Positions 1 through 10,765 are shown, numbered from the stretch's first letter. The stretch: DNA of 47,798 bases from Bacillus sp. 522_BSPC (GCF_001076885.1 NZ_JVDT01000263.1:1-47798), one strand, 5' to 3'. Notes: a model not told the origin generated them from the letters alone. Translations and numbers: made by a program.

Positions 1-9
1 GCACGAATA

Positions 10-46
10 AAACAAGCATCTACTTTGGTGGATGCTTGTTTTTTTA
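10..46 (+). terminator. Terminator at window edge, probably of an upstream rRNA operon
   Basis: Inverted arms AACAAGCATC and GATGCTTGTT enclose a short loop and run into seven T residues. The gene it serves lies outside the window. In B. subtilis csfB follows the rrnA operon, so this may be the rRNA operon terminator; that is inference. A-rich sequence on its left side gives a weaker U-tract for reverse-strand csfB. Confidence 0.8.
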
Positions 47-84
47 TAGTTTACTAATTATTAGATAGATTATTCATCCAAAGA

Positions 85-294
85 TTAGGCTTGGCGTCTT
101 TCTTGTAAAATCCGTGCTTTTCCCATTTGATAAACAAAAAATTGATATTTTGGATCACTTGTTTTGGTGTTGACGATTTCTCTCTCGCAGTCCATACATA
201 TAAAAGATTGAAAGAGATGAATTCCTTCTAATTTATTATTTTCACATATAAGACATTTTTCCCCTTTAATTGATTGGGTATGATATTTCCCCAT
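85..294 (-). CDS. csfB: CsfB (Gin), anti-sigma-G/E factor
   Basis: This 69-residue zinc-binding protein carries two CxxC pairs, CLIC and CMDC, spaced as in Gin/CsfB. In B. subtilis CsfB is made in the forespore, holds sigma G inactive until engulfment is complete, and also restrains sigma E. The start is set by a strong GGAGGTGG site six bases before the ATG. A near-perfect sigma-F promoter lies 24 bases upstream of the start. The gene is divergent from yaaO. The B. subtilis neighbours xpaC and yaaN, which lie between csfB and yaaO there, are absent. Identification rests on the cysteine spacing, size, promoter class and position. Confidence 0.88.
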   Translation of the reverse strand: MGKYHTQSIKGEKCLICENNKLEGIHLFQSFICMDCEREIVNTKTSDPKYQFFVYQMGKARILQERRQA

Positions 295-317
295 TTTTTC
301 TCCACCTCCATAGAAAC

Positions 318-347
318 TATTTTAACCATTTTAGTAATCATTTATAC
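318..347 (-). promoter_or_regulatory. Sigma-F promoter of csfB
   Basis: Read on the reverse strand, the -35 is GTATA and the -10 is GGTTAAAATA with 15 bases between. This matches the known forespore sigma-F pattern (GYWTA, N15, GGnnAnAnTA). Its location directly before csfB agrees with csfB being a sigma-F gene in B. subtilis. Confidence 0.8.
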
Positions 348-410
348 ATTGACTCTCAAAGTCTATCAATCACTTATTTACTTCGTTCTAGCAAGTTTAA
401 AGCTAGGCAA

Positions 411-439
411 TGATAAGATAGTCAAAAAAGTGATACTAT
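411..439 (+). promoter_or_regulatory. Possible sigma-A promoter of yaaO
   Basis: An extended -10 (TG, one base, TACTAT at 434-439) lies 32 bases before the yaaO start. The -35 position (TGATAA) is poor, so activity would rest on the TGn element. Suggestive only. Confidence 0.35.
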
Positions 440-471
440 AAATAGAGAGAAAAAAGAAAAGAGGAGTACTA

Positions 472-1911
472 TTGCAAGAAAAAACACCATTATATTCTAA
501 ACTCTTACAGTTTCAGTCGGAAAATAATATATCTTTTCATGTGCCAGGCCATAAGAATGGAGAATTGATTTCTTATAATGACGAGGAATGGAGAAGACAA
601 TTATGGAAATTTGATGTTACGGAGCTTAATGACCTAGATGATTTACATGCTCCTATGGGCGTTATTGGTGATGCAGAGAAACTATTAACAGATCTTTATG
701 GAGTGAAAAAAAGCTATTTTCTTGTAAATGGAAGTACTGTTGGGAATTTAGCTATGATACTTGCCTCTTTAAAAGAAGGAGATAAAGTATTTGTTCAAAG
801 GAATAGTCATAAATCAGTAATGAATGGAATAAAGCTTGCTAAAGCAAAACCGATTTTTCTAAGTCCCGATTATGAGGAAGAATGGAAGGTGGAAACAGTC
901 CTTTCAGAAAGAACCGTAAAGCAAGCGATTGCTCAATTTCCTGAAGTGAAAACACTTATCCTAACGTCTCCTAATTATTATGGTATGATTGGAAATTTAG
1001 AAGAAATCATTCAATTAGCCCATGCTAACGGAATTTGTGTTTTAGTTGATGAAGCCCATGGTGCTCATTTTATAGGAAATGATAAATATCCACCATCAGC
1101 TGTTCAATTGGGGGCTGATCTAGTTGTTCAGTCCGCACATAAAACACTTCCTGCCTTAACCATGGGAGCATACTTACACTATAATACTGATTTTATAGAG
1201 GAGCATGAAGTAAAATATTATCTGGAGATATTGCAGTCCAGTAGCCCCTCTTACTTAATCATGGCTTCCTTAGATAAGGCTAGACACTATTTAGCAACAT
1301 ACAGTGAGGAGGATTGGGATTACCTGCAAAATACTATTAGTCTGTTTCGTAGTGAGCTAGCAAAGGTTTCACAGCTAAAAGTGTTAGGTTATCCTTATAT
1401 AGGGGATCCCTTAAAAATTACTATTCAATCGACAGTAGATAAAACTGGTTTTATTCTTCAAAAACAATTAGAAAAAGAGGGGATTTATACAGAATTAGCT
1501 GATTCTAATAATGTACTATTTGTTTTTCCATTGCTAAAAAAAGAAATAGCATTTCCTCTTAATGAGATTATTACTAAAGTAAGAAAGGCATTGTCTGAGA
1601 ACCTATCTGAGATTCCCTATGAAAGAAAAGTGTCAGCATCTATAAAAAAAGGGCAGGATATAGTAGAATTAAAACTTGGTGAAACAGAGCAAGCTTTACG
1701 AAATAAAAGAGAAATATCATTAAATGATGCCCATCATGCTATTTGTGCAGAAACAATTATTCCGTATCCACCAGGAATCCCTATTCTAATGCCTGGTGAG
1801 GAAATAACGATGTATCATATCAATCAAATAAAGAACTTATTAAAAGATGGAGCGAGATTCCAAGGAAGCCCATCTATTTATGAAAATAAAATTACAATTT
1901 TCGAGAAATGA
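472..1911 (+). CDS. yaaO: YaaO, Orn/Lys/Arg decarboxylase family, PLP-dependent
   Basis: This 479-residue fold-type-I PLP enzyme belongs to the major-domain group of ornithine/lysine/arginine decarboxylases. The cofactor signature is visible: DEAHGAHF with Asp193, and SAHKTLPALTMG with Lys224 as the Schiff-base lysine. HVPGHKNG near the N terminus and PYPPGIPILMPGE near the C terminus are also typical of the family. The substrate is not decided by sequence; the paralogue SpeA decarboxylates arginine. The TTG start follows a GAGGAG site. The gene opens the run to tmk, 21 bases downstream, as in B. subtilis. Confidence 0.88.
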   Translation: MQEKTPLYSKLLQFQSENNISFHVPGHKNGELISYNDEEWRRQLWKFDVTELNDLDDLHAPMGVIGDAEKLLTDLYGVKKSYFLVNGSTVGNLAMILASLKEGDKVFVQRNSHKSVMNGIKLAKAKPIFLSPDYEEEWKVETVLSERTVKQAIAQFPEVKTLILTSPNYYGMIGNLEEIIQLAHANGICVLVDEAHGAHFIGNDKYPPSAVQLGADLVVQSAHKTLPALTMGAYLHYNTDFIEEHEVKYYLEILQSSSPSYLIMASLDKARHYLATYSEEDWDYLQNTISLFRSELAKVSQLKVLGYPYIGDPLKITIQSTVDKTGFILQKQLEKEGIYTELADSNNVLFVFPLLKKEIAFPLNEIITKVRKALSENLSEIPYERKVSASIKKGQDIVELKLGETEQALRNKREISLNDAHHAICAETIIPYPPGIPILMPGEEITMYHINQIKNLLKDGARFQGSPSIYENKITIFEK

Positions 1912-1932
1912 CAGCTTTAGGAGGACAATACG

Positions 1933-2562
1933 GTGACAAAAGGGCTCTTTATTACATTAGAAGGACCAGAGGGAGCAGGGAAAACAACGATTATTGATAT
2001 GTTGTTAAACTATTACCAGGAGCAAGAGAAGCAGATTATTAAGACGCGAGAACCAGGTGGAATCCCTATTTCTGAAAAAATTAGAAGTATTATATTAGAT
2101 CCCAAGCATACTGAAATGGATGCTAGAACAGAAGCTTTACTTTATGCAGCTGCAAGAAGACAGCATTTAGTAGAGAAAGTAATACCAGCTTTAAACAGTG
2201 GAGCAATTATTCTATGTGATCGTTTTATTGATAGCTCTTTGGCATATCAGGGGTTTGCTAGAGGAATTGACATGGATGAAATTTGGGAGATTAATCAATT
2301 TGCTATTGGAGATGTGATGCCGGAGCTAACGATTTATTTTGATCTTGACCCACGAGTTGGTTTAGCGAGAATTAACACTACTAGTGATAGGGAGATCAAT
2401 CGTCTAGACTTAGAAAAAATAGAATTTCATGAATTGGTCCAAGAGGGCTATTATAAGGTGATAGAGAAATTTCCAGAAAGAATTGTTAAAGTGGATGCAT
2501 CTAAGCCTTTAGAGCAGGTATTTCAAGATACGGTAGAGATTATTAATCAATTTCTGAAATAG
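1933..2562 (+). CDS. tmk: Thymidylate kinase
   Basis: The 209-residue enzyme phosphorylates dTMP to dTDP with ATP, the step before dTTP in DNA precursor synthesis. The P-loop GPEGAGKT spans residues 11-18 and the DRF motif, here [13 protein letters not shown], begins at Asp96; both are diagnostic. Length is normal for the family. The start is GTG, set by AGGAGG eight bases upstream. It sits between yaaO and darA in the conserved order, and about 170 bases separate it from darA. Confidence 0.96.
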   Translation: MTKGLFITLEGPEGAGKTTIIDMLLNYYQEQEKQIIKTREPGGIPISEKIRSIILDPKHTEMDARTEALLYAAARRQHLVEKVIPALNSGAIILCDRFIDSSLAYQGFARGIDMDEIWEINQFAIGDVMPELTIYFDLDPRVGLARINTTSDREINRLDLEKIEFHELVQEGYYKVIEKFPERIVKVDASKPLEQVFQDTVEIINQFLK

Positions 2563-2675
2563 TATGGGTACCTTTAAACAAAATATTCATGTAAATCTAT
2601 TACTTCTAAAGAATGAGTGCTGACAATGCGCCTGAGGAATTATTTTTCCTTTCAGCTGTTTGTTTTTGCATTTAT

Positions 2676-2684
2676 TGCTATAAT
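2676..2684 (+). promoter_or_regulatory. Possible extended -10 promoter of darA
   Basis: A consensus extended -10, TGCTATAAT, lies about 50 bases before darA in the 173-base gap after tmk. The -35 region has no good match. A weak stem (CTGAGGAA against TTCCTTTCAG) just upstream might end the tmk transcript. Confidence 0.42.
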
Positions 2685-2699
2685 AGGAACAAGTTATAA

Positions 2700-3065
<366 letters not shown>

Positions 3066-3069
3066 ATCA

Positions 3070-3099
3070 TACATCGGTTAGCTTCGAGTTGCCGATGTA
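3070..3099 (+). other. Hairpin between darA and yaaR
   Basis: Eight-base arms TACATCGG and CCGATGTA flank a 14-base loop five bases after the darA stop. No run of T follows, so it is not a standard terminator. It may be an mRNA stabilising or processing element. Confidence 0.45.
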
Positions 3100-3171
3100 C
3101 TTTCATGCTTAATGGATAATGGTAGTCTATGCTATCCAGTAAGAAGTAGAACGTTCTTCAGGAGGAAGAAT

Positions 3172-3609
3172 ATGAAGATAAATAAAGACATTCGAATTAA
3201 GCCTGAAGGGACTAAAATAGAAACAAAAGGTAGTCTAGGTGGTTCGAAATTTCAAGGATATGTCCAACAACAAAACGAGAAATTGAAGATCGAACAGCTT
3301 CAGACATTAATGAAAAACATTGATGATATTGGTAACAGGTTGGGGAGATCTCAAAATCTAAAGGATTTGACTAAGTATAAATCCCTTGTAAAACAGTTTG
3401 TAAAGGAAGCTGTTGAATATGGGATGGAAGTGAAAAAAGATAATTCTTGGGATCAGTTTGGTCAGGGTAGAGATTTAAGTATTATACATGTCATAGATGA
3501 TAAATTAGTTGAACTGACAGAAGAAGTAATAGCAAAAGAGAAAAACAGTTTAAATATTTTGGATAAAATTGGTGAAATCAAAGGTTTGCTGATTAATATA
3601 TATACGTAA
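3172..3609 (+). CDS. yaaR: YaaR family protein (DUF327)
   Basis: The ATG chosen here, eight bases after AGGAGG, gives 145 residues, about the length of B. subtilis YaaR. A longer in-frame start at 3112 lacks a ribosome-binding site. The protein is mostly predicted helix, without membrane segments or obvious catalytic motifs. Its charged N terminus is followed by helices (QLQTLMKNIDDIGNRLGRSQ) and a conserved C-terminal LNILDKIGEIKGLLINIYT. Function is unknown. It lies between darA and holB, as in B. subtilis. Confidence 0.88.
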   Translation: MKINKDIRIKPEGTKIETKGSLGGSKFQGYVQQQNEKLKIEQLQTLMKNIDDIGNRLGRSQNLKDLTKYKSLVKQFVKEAVEYGMEVKKDNSWDQFGQGRDLSIIHVIDDKLVELTEEVIAKEKNSLNILDKIGEIKGLLINIYT

Positions 3610-3622
3610 TGGAGTGATTGTC

Positions 3623-4630
3623 TTGACAAGAACATGGGAACAGCTTGAACAGACACAGCCCATTGTTTTAAAGATGCTGAAAAACAGCTTAAAAAAAGAA
3701 CGACTAGCACATGCTTACCTTTTTGAGGGAATGAAAGGTACGGGGAAAAGGGAAATAAGTCTTGTTCTCACAAAGAGTATTTTATGTGAAAATAGTATAA
3801 AAGGATATGTTCCATGTGAAACATGTTCTAATTGCAAGAGGATAAATAATGGAAATCATCCAGACGTTCACTTGCTTGAACCAGATGGATTATCAATAAA
3901 AAAACATCAGATACAAAGCCTGCAAGAAGAATTTTCAAAAACTGGGGTGGAGTCAAATCAAAAGGTTTACATTCTTGTTCACGCAGATAAAATGACCACC
4001 AATGCAGCTAATAGTTTGTTGAAATTTTTGGAAGAACCTAATGCAGAAACAACTGCCATTCTATTAACGGAACAAATTCAGCAAATATTGCCGACTATTT
4101 TATCTCGATGCCAAACACTTTCCTTTAAACCATTATCCCCAAATGAAATGGCAAAAGAACTAGTAAGAAATGGAATTAAACCAAATGAAGCCCCTTTGCT
4201 TGCGCAGATTACCAATAGTTTTGAAGAAGCATTGACTCTAAGTACAGATGAATGGTTTGTACAAGCACAAAAAATAGTGGTAAAATTATATGAGGTTCTG
4301 AATAGAACCCCATTAGAAGCATTAGTGGCTCTTCAAAGAGACTGGTTTTCACATTTTAAAGAAAAAGATCAGTTTGATAGAGGGCTCGATTTATTATTGC
4401 TACTATATAAAGATTTATTATATATACAGCTTGGCAAGCACGATCAGATTGTATACGTTGGCGAGAAAGAACGTCTAGAGGCATATGCCTTAAGAACTTC
4501 TAATAGGCGCTTAACGGAACAAATGACAGCTATTTTTGAAGCAAAGCGAAAGCTGCAAGGGAATATGAATCCACAGTTATTGATGGAGCAGCTGGTGCTA
4601 AAGCTGCAGGAGGGATCTTCAGTTGTATGA
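3623..4630 (+). CDS. holB: DNA polymerase III delta-prime subunit
   Basis: HolB is part of the clamp loader that opens the DnaN ring and places it on primed DNA. A Walker-A-like GMKGTGKR covers residues 36-43. The zinc-binding cysteines are Cys55, Cys65, Cys68 and Cys71, and the region SRCQTLSFKPLS carries the SRC motif. The TTG at 3623 is preferred because GGAGTGA sits six bases before it and the resulting N terminus (MTRTWEQLEQTQP) aligns with B. subtilis HolB. A GTG at 3614 would leave no room for a ribosome site. The product has 335 residues. Its last eight bases overlap ricT, implying translational coupling. Confidence 0.94.
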   Translation: MTRTWEQLEQTQPIVLKMLKNSLKKERLAHAYLFEGMKGTGKREISLVLTKSILCENSIKGYVPCETCSNCKRINNGNHPDVHLLEPDGLSIKKHQIQSLQEEFSKTGVESNQKVYILVHADKMTTNAANSLLKFLEEPNAETTAILLTEQIQQILPTILSRCQTLSFKPLSPNEMAKELVRNGIKPNEAPLLAQITNSFEEALTLSTDEWFVQAQKIVVKLYEVLNRTPLEALVALQRDWFSHFKEKDQFDRGLDLLLLLYKDLLYIQLGKHDQIVYVGEKERLEAYALRTSNRRLTEQMTAIFEAKRKLQGNMNPQLLMEQLVLKLQEGSSVV

Positions 4631-5450
4631 TGTCGTAGGAATCCGCTTTAAAAAAGCTGGAAAAATATATTATTTTGATCCAAATGAATTAATTATCCAA
4701 AAGGGAGACTTTGTCATCGTTGAAACTGTTCGGGGTGTAGAATTCGGGAGAGTAGTAATTGGCCCGAAAAAAGTAGATGAAAATGACGTTGTTTTACCTT
4801 TAAAGAAAGTATTAAGAATTGCGGATCAGAAAGATCAAATGATTGTAGAGGAAAATAAATTCGCAGCCAAAGAAGCATATGATGTTTGCTGTGAGAAAGT
4901 GACGCTACATGAATTAGAGATGAAATTGGTTGATGTAGAATATACATTTGACCGTAATAAAATCATTTTTTATTTTACCGCAGATGGTCGAGTAGATTTT
5001 AGGGAATTAGTAAAAGATTTAGCATCCATTTTTAGAACTAGAATTGAGCTTCGTCAGATTGGGGTTAGAGATGAGGCGAAAATGTTAGGTGGCATTGGTC
5101 CTTGTGGAAGGATGCTTTGCTGTTCAACTTTCTTAGGGGATTTTGAACCAGTATCTATTAAGATGGCAAAAGATCAAAACCTTTCCTTAAATCCAACAAA
5201 AATTTCTGGATTATGTGGACGATTAATGTGTTGTTTAAAATATGAAAATGATGATTATGAAGCTGCAAAAGAACTTTTACCTGACTTAGGTGACTGGATT
5301 AATACACCGGATGGAAAGGGAAAAGTTGTTGGTTTAAATATTTTAGAACGTGTACTCCAAGTGGAAATTTCTGAACAAGAACGAGTGCTTGAATATACAT
5401 TAGATGAAATACTGCAAGAAGATGCTGTTTCAGTTCAATCCACAGATTAA
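4623..5450 (+). CDS. ricT: RicT (YaaT), PSP1-domain protein
   Basis: RicT is one of three proteins (with YlbF and YmcA) that carry [4Fe-4S] clusters and stimulate RNase Y processing and the Spo0A phosphorelay in B. subtilis. The cysteines are plain: GPCGRMLCC (161, 166, 167) and SGLCGRLMCC (198, 203, 204). The PSP1 C-terminal domain covers roughly residues 60-145 and continues into the cluster region. The start is TTG, eight bases after AGGAGGG and inside the end of holB. The N terminus MYDVVGIRFKKAGKIYYFDP matches YaaT. Length is 275 residues. Confidence 0.94.
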   Translation: MYDVVGIRFKKAGKIYYFDPNELIIQKGDFVIVETVRGVEFGRVVIGPKKVDENDVVLPLKKVLRIADQKDQMIVEENKFAAKEAYDVCCEKVTLHELEMKLVDVEYTFDRNKIIFYFTADGRVDFRELVKDLASIFRTRIELRQIGVRDEAKMLGGIGPCGRMLCCSTFLGDFEPVSIKMAKDQNLSLNPTKISGLCGRLMCCLKYENDDYEAAKELLPDLGDWINTPDGKGKVVGLNILERVLQVEISEQERVLEYTLDEILQEDAVSVQSTD

Positions 5451-5462
5451 TGAGGTGGAAGA

Positions 5463-5840
5463 GTGGATAAAAAAGAAGTTTTTGAATCAGTAATAAATAT
5501 GGAAAGTCAAATTGGTAATTTATATAAGCAATTAGGTGATCTTAAACAGCATGTAGCTGAACTTATTGAAGAAAATAATAGGTTGAAGCTAGAAAATGAG
5601 AATCTAAGGAAGCATTTAGAGGATATACCAAGAGAGAAAGAATCAAGACAGGATAATCAGAAAAAAAGAAACGCAAAACAAAGTAAGATGATAGAGGAAA
5701 AAAACATTGATATAGGGGAAGGATATGATAACCTCGCAAGATTGTATCAAGAAGGTTTCCATATTTGTAATCTTCATTTTGGGAGTCCCCGAAAAGATGG
5801 TGATTGTCTATTTTGTTTGTCGTTTCTTAATAAAAAATAA
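5463..5840 (+). CDS. yabA: YabA, initiation-control protein
   Basis: YabA limits replication initiation by binding DnaA and the DnaN clamp. Residues 1-60 form a leucine-zipper coiled coil ([21 protein letters not shown] and following heptads) that makes the tetramer. A charged linker of about 30 residues follows. The C-terminal zinc domain has His100, Cys102, Cys115 and Cys118. The 125-residue length fits the family. The GTG start follows GAGGTGGAAGA, 12 bases after the ricT stop, so it is probably in the holB-ricT transcript. A large nested terminator follows directly. Confidence 0.94.
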   Translation: MDKKEVFESVINMESQIGNLYKQLGDLKQHVAELIEENNRLKLENENLRKHLEDIPREKESRQDNQKKRNAKQSKMIEEKNIDIGEGYDNLARLYQEGFHICNLHFGSPRKDGDCLFCLSFLNKK

Positions 5841-5841
5841 G

Positions 5842-5934
5842 GATGTCTCAAAGAAAATAATCCCAGTGAAAATAAGCAATACAACCAATTGTATTGGATG
5901 GGATGACTCTTTCTTCTTGAGACATCTCTTTTTC
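5842..5934 (+). terminator. Long nested terminator after yabA
   Basis: Three nested pairs share one axis: GATGTCTCAA (5842) with TTGAGACATC (5917), ATCCCA (5860) with TGGGAT (5899), and CAATACAA with TTGTATTG around a CCAA tetraloop. A TCTTTTTC tract follows. It is much longer than a normal terminator. Confidence 0.8.
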
Positions 5935-5968
5935 TATGTAGGTAATAAATAAATGGAGGTTAAAGGTA

Positions 5969-6712
5969 GTGGTACCATTAATTGGAGATGAAAGATTAGA
6001 TTATTTATTGGATGAACGTTTAAGGATTATCCAAAGTCCATCCGTATTTTCATTCTCGTTAGATGCAGTATTATTAGCTGATTTTGTAGGTATTCCCTTA
6101 AAAAAAGGGAAGATAGTCGATTTATGTAGTGGCAATGGGGTTATTCCACTTTTTTTATCACTTCGTACACAGGGAGAAATCATAGGAGTCGAGATACAGG
6201 AACGATTATATGATATGGCGAATCGAAGTATACAGTATAATCAGTTAGAAGAGAAAATTAAAATGATTCATGGTGATATTAAGAATGCCCCTAGCTTCCT
6301 TGGATCGGAGAAGTATGATGCAGTTACGTGTAATCCCCCTTACTTTAAGAAGACTAATTCTATAGAAGAGATTAATATAAATGAGCATCTTGCTATTGCG
6401 AGGCATGAACTCCTCTGTACGTTGGAGGACTCCATTAGTGTAGCTAGCCAATTAGTTAAACAAGGTGGAAAAGTGGCTTTTGTCCATAGACCAGGAAGAT
6501 TATTAGATATCATTACATTAATGCGAGCAAATCGATTGGAGCCAAAGCGTATACGATTCGTTTATCCAAAAGCAGGGAAGGAAGCGAATATTTTGCTAGT
6601 CGAAGCGATAAAAGATGGCAAACCGGACTTAAAAGTTTTACCTCCGTTATTTGTTTATAAAGATGGCAACAATTATACAGAGGAAATGAGTAAAATTTTA
6701 TATGGAAAGTAA
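5969..6712 (+). CDS. yabB: tRNA1(Val) adenine-37 N6-methyltransferase-like YabB
   Basis: A class-I SAM methyltransferase of 247 residues. Motif I is [12 protein letters not shown] near residue 50. The catalytic NPPY of N6-adenine methyltransferases is at 122-125 (CNPPYF). Homologous TrmN6/YfiC enzymes methylate A37 of tRNA-Val; that activity is inferred here. The GTG start follows GGAGGT by eight bases. The end overlaps yazA by 11 bases, and rsmI overlaps yazA in turn, so the three form one tight translation unit as in B. subtilis. Confidence 0.92.
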   Translation: MVPLIGDERLDYLLDERLRIIQSPSVFSFSLDAVLLADFVGIPLKKGKIVDLCSGNGVIPLFLSLRTQGEIIGVEIQERLYDMANRSIQYNQLEEKIKMIHGDIKNAPSFLGSEKYDAVTCNPPYFKKTNSIEEININEHLAIARHELLCTLEDSISVASQLVKQGGKVAFVHRPGRLLDIITLMRANRLEPKRIRFVYPKAGKEANILLVEAIKDGKPDLKVLPPLFVYKDGNNYTEEMSKILYGK

Positions 6713-6989
6713 GAAGCATTATTTCTATGTACTAATTTGTAATGATGGAAGCTATTATGCAGGCTATACAAATGATCTTCAAAAGCGTTTGAATACACAT
6801 AATGCCGGAAAAGGGGCAAAATATACTAGAGGGCGTTTGCCAGTAGCGATTATTTATCAGGAGGAATTCCAAACAAAACAGGAAGCCATGCAACAAGAGT
6901 ATGCCTTTAAACAATTAGGGAGAAAGAAAAAAGAGCAGTTTCTAAAGAAGGAGCTTGGTGAAGGAAATGAAGCAACAAAAAAGCTATAA
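6702..6989 (+). CDS. yazA: GIY-YIG nuclease-superfamily protein YazA
   Basis: This 95-residue protein of the UPF0213 group is a stand-alone GIY-YIG domain. [15 protein letters not shown] provides the paired Y..Y-G core, followed by the conserved Arg in LQKRLNTHN and a late Glu in the [14 protein letters not shown] helix. Cellular role is unknown. There is no good ribosome site near the ATG; it lies inside the end of yabB, so translation is probably coupled. Confidence 0.9.
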   Translation: MESKKHYFYVLICNDGSYYAGYTNDLQKRLNTHNAGKGAKYTRGRLPVAIIYQEEFQTKQEAMQQEYAFKQLGRKKKEQFLKKELGEGNEATKKL

Positions 6990-7833
6990 AGAAAAAAGAG
7001 GATCTCTGTATCTAGTCCCTACTCCTATTGGGAATTTAGAAGATATGAGTTTTCGTGCAATCAGGATTCTGAAAGAGGCAGATGTTATTGCTGCCGAAGA
7101 TACACGTAATACAAAAAAGCTTTGTAACTATTTTGAAATCACTACACCTGTGGTTAGTTATCATGAGCATAATAAAGAGACGAGTGGCCAGAAGCTAATA
7201 CAAGCTTTAAAAGAAGAAAAAGTTATTGCCTTAGTAAGTGATGCAGGGATGCCAACTATTGCAGATCCAGGATATGAACTAGTTATAGATGCGATTGCTC
7301 AAGAAATTCCAGTTATTCCACTTCCAGGAGCCAATGCGGCATTAACAGCACTTATTGCTTCAGGTCTTCCGACACATCCCTTTTATTTTTATGGATTTCT
7401 TAATCGACAAAAAAAGGAGAAGAAAAAAGAATTACTTTTCCTTAAGACTATTCCAGGTACGATTCTTTTATATGAATCTCCACACCGTTTAAAAGAAACT
7501 TTAACTTTAATAATGGATATACTTGGTAATAGAAAGATCACTTTATGCAGAGAATTGACCAAGCTATATGAAGAATTTATTCGTGGTACAGTAGAGGAAG
7601 CAATTGCATGGTCGCAATCAGAAGAAATTAGAGGAGAATTTTGTTTAGTAATTGAGCAGGGTGAATTCCAAAAAGAAGAAGAAAATAATTGGTGGGACGA
7701 ATTGACCGTTGTACAACAAGTGAATCATTATGTTCAAAAAGAAGGAATTACAGTAAAAGAAGCAATTAAAAAGACAGCATTAGATAGAGGAATGCAAAAA
7801 AGAGACGTCTACCAAGAATATCATATTGAATAA
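6967..7833 (+). CDS. rsmI: 16S rRNA (cytidine-1402-2'-O)-methyltransferase
   Basis: RsmI methylates the ribose of C1402 in the decoding centre of 16S rRNA. The tetrapyrrole-methylase fold is evident: [19 protein letters not shown] near the start, AAEDTRNTK, the glycine-rich [19 protein letters not shown], and [12 protein letters not shown]. The start is uncertain. ATG 6967 gives 288 residues, while GTG 6958 and TTG 6955 are in frame and closer to the AAGGAG at 6948. It overlaps the end of yazA. A bidirectional terminator follows. Confidence 0.93.
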   Translation: MKQQKSYKEKRGSLYLVPTPIGNLEDMSFRAIRILKEADVIAAEDTRNTKKLCNYFEITTPVVSYHEHNKETSGQKLIQALKEEKVIALVSDAGMPTIADPGYELVIDAIAQEIPVIPLPGANAALTALIASGLPTHPFYFYGFLNRQKKEKKKELLFLKTIPGTILLYESPHRLKETLTLIMDILGNRKITLCRELTKLYEEFIRGTVEEAIAWSQSEEIRGEFCLVIEQGEFQKEEENNWWDELTVVQQVNHYVQKEGITVKEAIKKTALDRGMQKRDVYQEYHIE

Positions 7834-7840
7834 GAAAAGA

Positions 7841-7905
7841 GCTGCCGTCATAAAAGTGAACATAAAATAACATGGTGTTCACCTTTAATAAGGCAGCCCT
7901 TTGTT
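7841..7905 (+). terminator. Bidirectional terminator between rsmI and abrB
   Basis: GCTGCC (7841) pairs with GGCAGC (7892), and an inner GTGAACA (7856) pairs with TGTTCAC (7876). T-rich tracts lie on both outer sides, so it can end rsmI on the forward strand and abrB on the reverse strand. Confidence 0.75.
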
Positions 7906-8016
7906 TATAAAAAAGAATGAATAGGTTCTAGTTACTTCAAGGAGCTTCTAATCCAATAAAAAGATGGATGGATAAATACTAGTTGAAAAAGTACCTACAC
8001 ATTTCTTATTTTATTC

Positions 8017-8301
8017 TTATTTAGAAACTTCAAAGTTACTTTTAATTTCTTGGATTAATTGCTCTGCACCTTCACGGCTAAGGATTAATTTACCGCCAGC
8101 TAAAGAAAGGTTGTCATCTGAAACTTCTCCAGTAACTTGGCAAGTCATGTTTGGCTTATATTTTTTTAAGATGATTTTTTCATCATCTACATAAATTTCT
8201 AGAGCATCTTTTTCAGCAATACCTAATGTACGTCTTAATTCGATTGGAATAACTACACGACCTAATTCATCAACTTTACGAACAATACCTGTAGATTTCA
8301 T
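8017..8301 (-). CDS. abrB: AbrB, transition-state regulator
   Basis: AbrB represses many stationary-phase genes during exponential growth by binding AT-rich DNA. The 94-residue protein has the swapped-hairpin N-terminal domain (MKSTGIVRKVDELGRVVIP and RRTLGI) and a C-terminal multimerisation part including MTCQVTGEVSDDN with the single cysteine seen in B. subtilis AbrB. The start follows GGGAGGAG. The gene faces rsmI and is divergent from metS. Its upstream region has a sigma-A promoter and a Spo0A box placed for repression, as in B. subtilis. Confidence 0.96.
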   Translation of the reverse strand: MKSTGIVRKVDELGRVVIPIELRRTLGIAEKDALEIYVDDEKIILKKYKPNMTCQVTGEVSDDNLSLAGGKLILSREGAEQLIQEIKSNFEVSK

Positions 8302-8349
8302 TTATTTTCTCCTCCCAAAAAGTGAATATTTATATTTTTTTCGCTAATT

Positions 8350-8358
8350 TTCGACAAA
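8350..8358 (-). promoter_or_regulatory. Spo0A box downstream of the abrB promoter
   Basis: On the reverse strand the sequence TTTGTCGAA is an exact 0A box, about 18 bases after the -10. In B. subtilis phosphorylated Spo0A represses abrB from boxes in this position. A degraded second box (TAGCGAA) follows immediately. Confidence 0.72.
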
Positions 8359-8375
8359 TTTCTTTGTATGTCATT

Positions 8376-8404
8376 ATAATACCAGCCATTCCCATAAACG
8401 TCAA
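8376..8404 (-). promoter_or_regulatory. Sigma-A promoter of abrB
   Basis: Reverse-strand TTGACG and TATTAT are separated by 17 bases, about 75 bases before the abrB start. Confidence 0.72.
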
Positions 8405-8776
8405 TTATTTATTTTCAAATTATTGTATTTTAAAAAGCCTTGTTATATTAGGCTTTTGCGAGAAGTAGTCAGATACTTACCTAGTTAGTGGGATAAATTA
8501 GTATATTTTAATAGTATTATTTATGTTCTTTTTTCGACAAAAACCAACATTTTTATTTCTTTTCCAACAGGCTTTAAAATGTCTGTTGCATAAACTAGTA
8601 ATTTTAGGTATATTTTGATGGGATAAAAGGAAAAAATGGCAATGATTATGCGGTTTATACGAATGTTCTTATACTTTTTTGTTTCGATAAAAAAGAAGAA
8701 TGGTTACAATAGTAATATCGGTTATTTTTATTTTACTAAAGGTACATATGTATACATATATATAGGAGGGAACTAA
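8405..8776. other. abrB-metS intergenic region
   Basis: No gene is seen. It holds a hairpin (AAAAGCCT at 8433 with AGGCTTTT at 8450), a second 0A-like box (TTCGACAAA at 8533), and a TACAAT -10 candidate at 8705-8710 for metS with a weak -35. I looked for T-box features (the AGGGTGG bulge and a terminator) and found none. Confidence 0.5.

Positions 8777-10765
<1,989 letters not shown>

Noticed and set aside
5725-5952. 75-codon frame overlapping the end of yabA and its terminator
   Set aside because: Out of frame with yabA, no ribosome site, and runs through the terminator hairpin.
8405-8776. T-box or SAM-type riboswitch before metS
   Set aside because: No AGGGTGG bulge, no specifier stem and no terminator/antiterminator pair were found.
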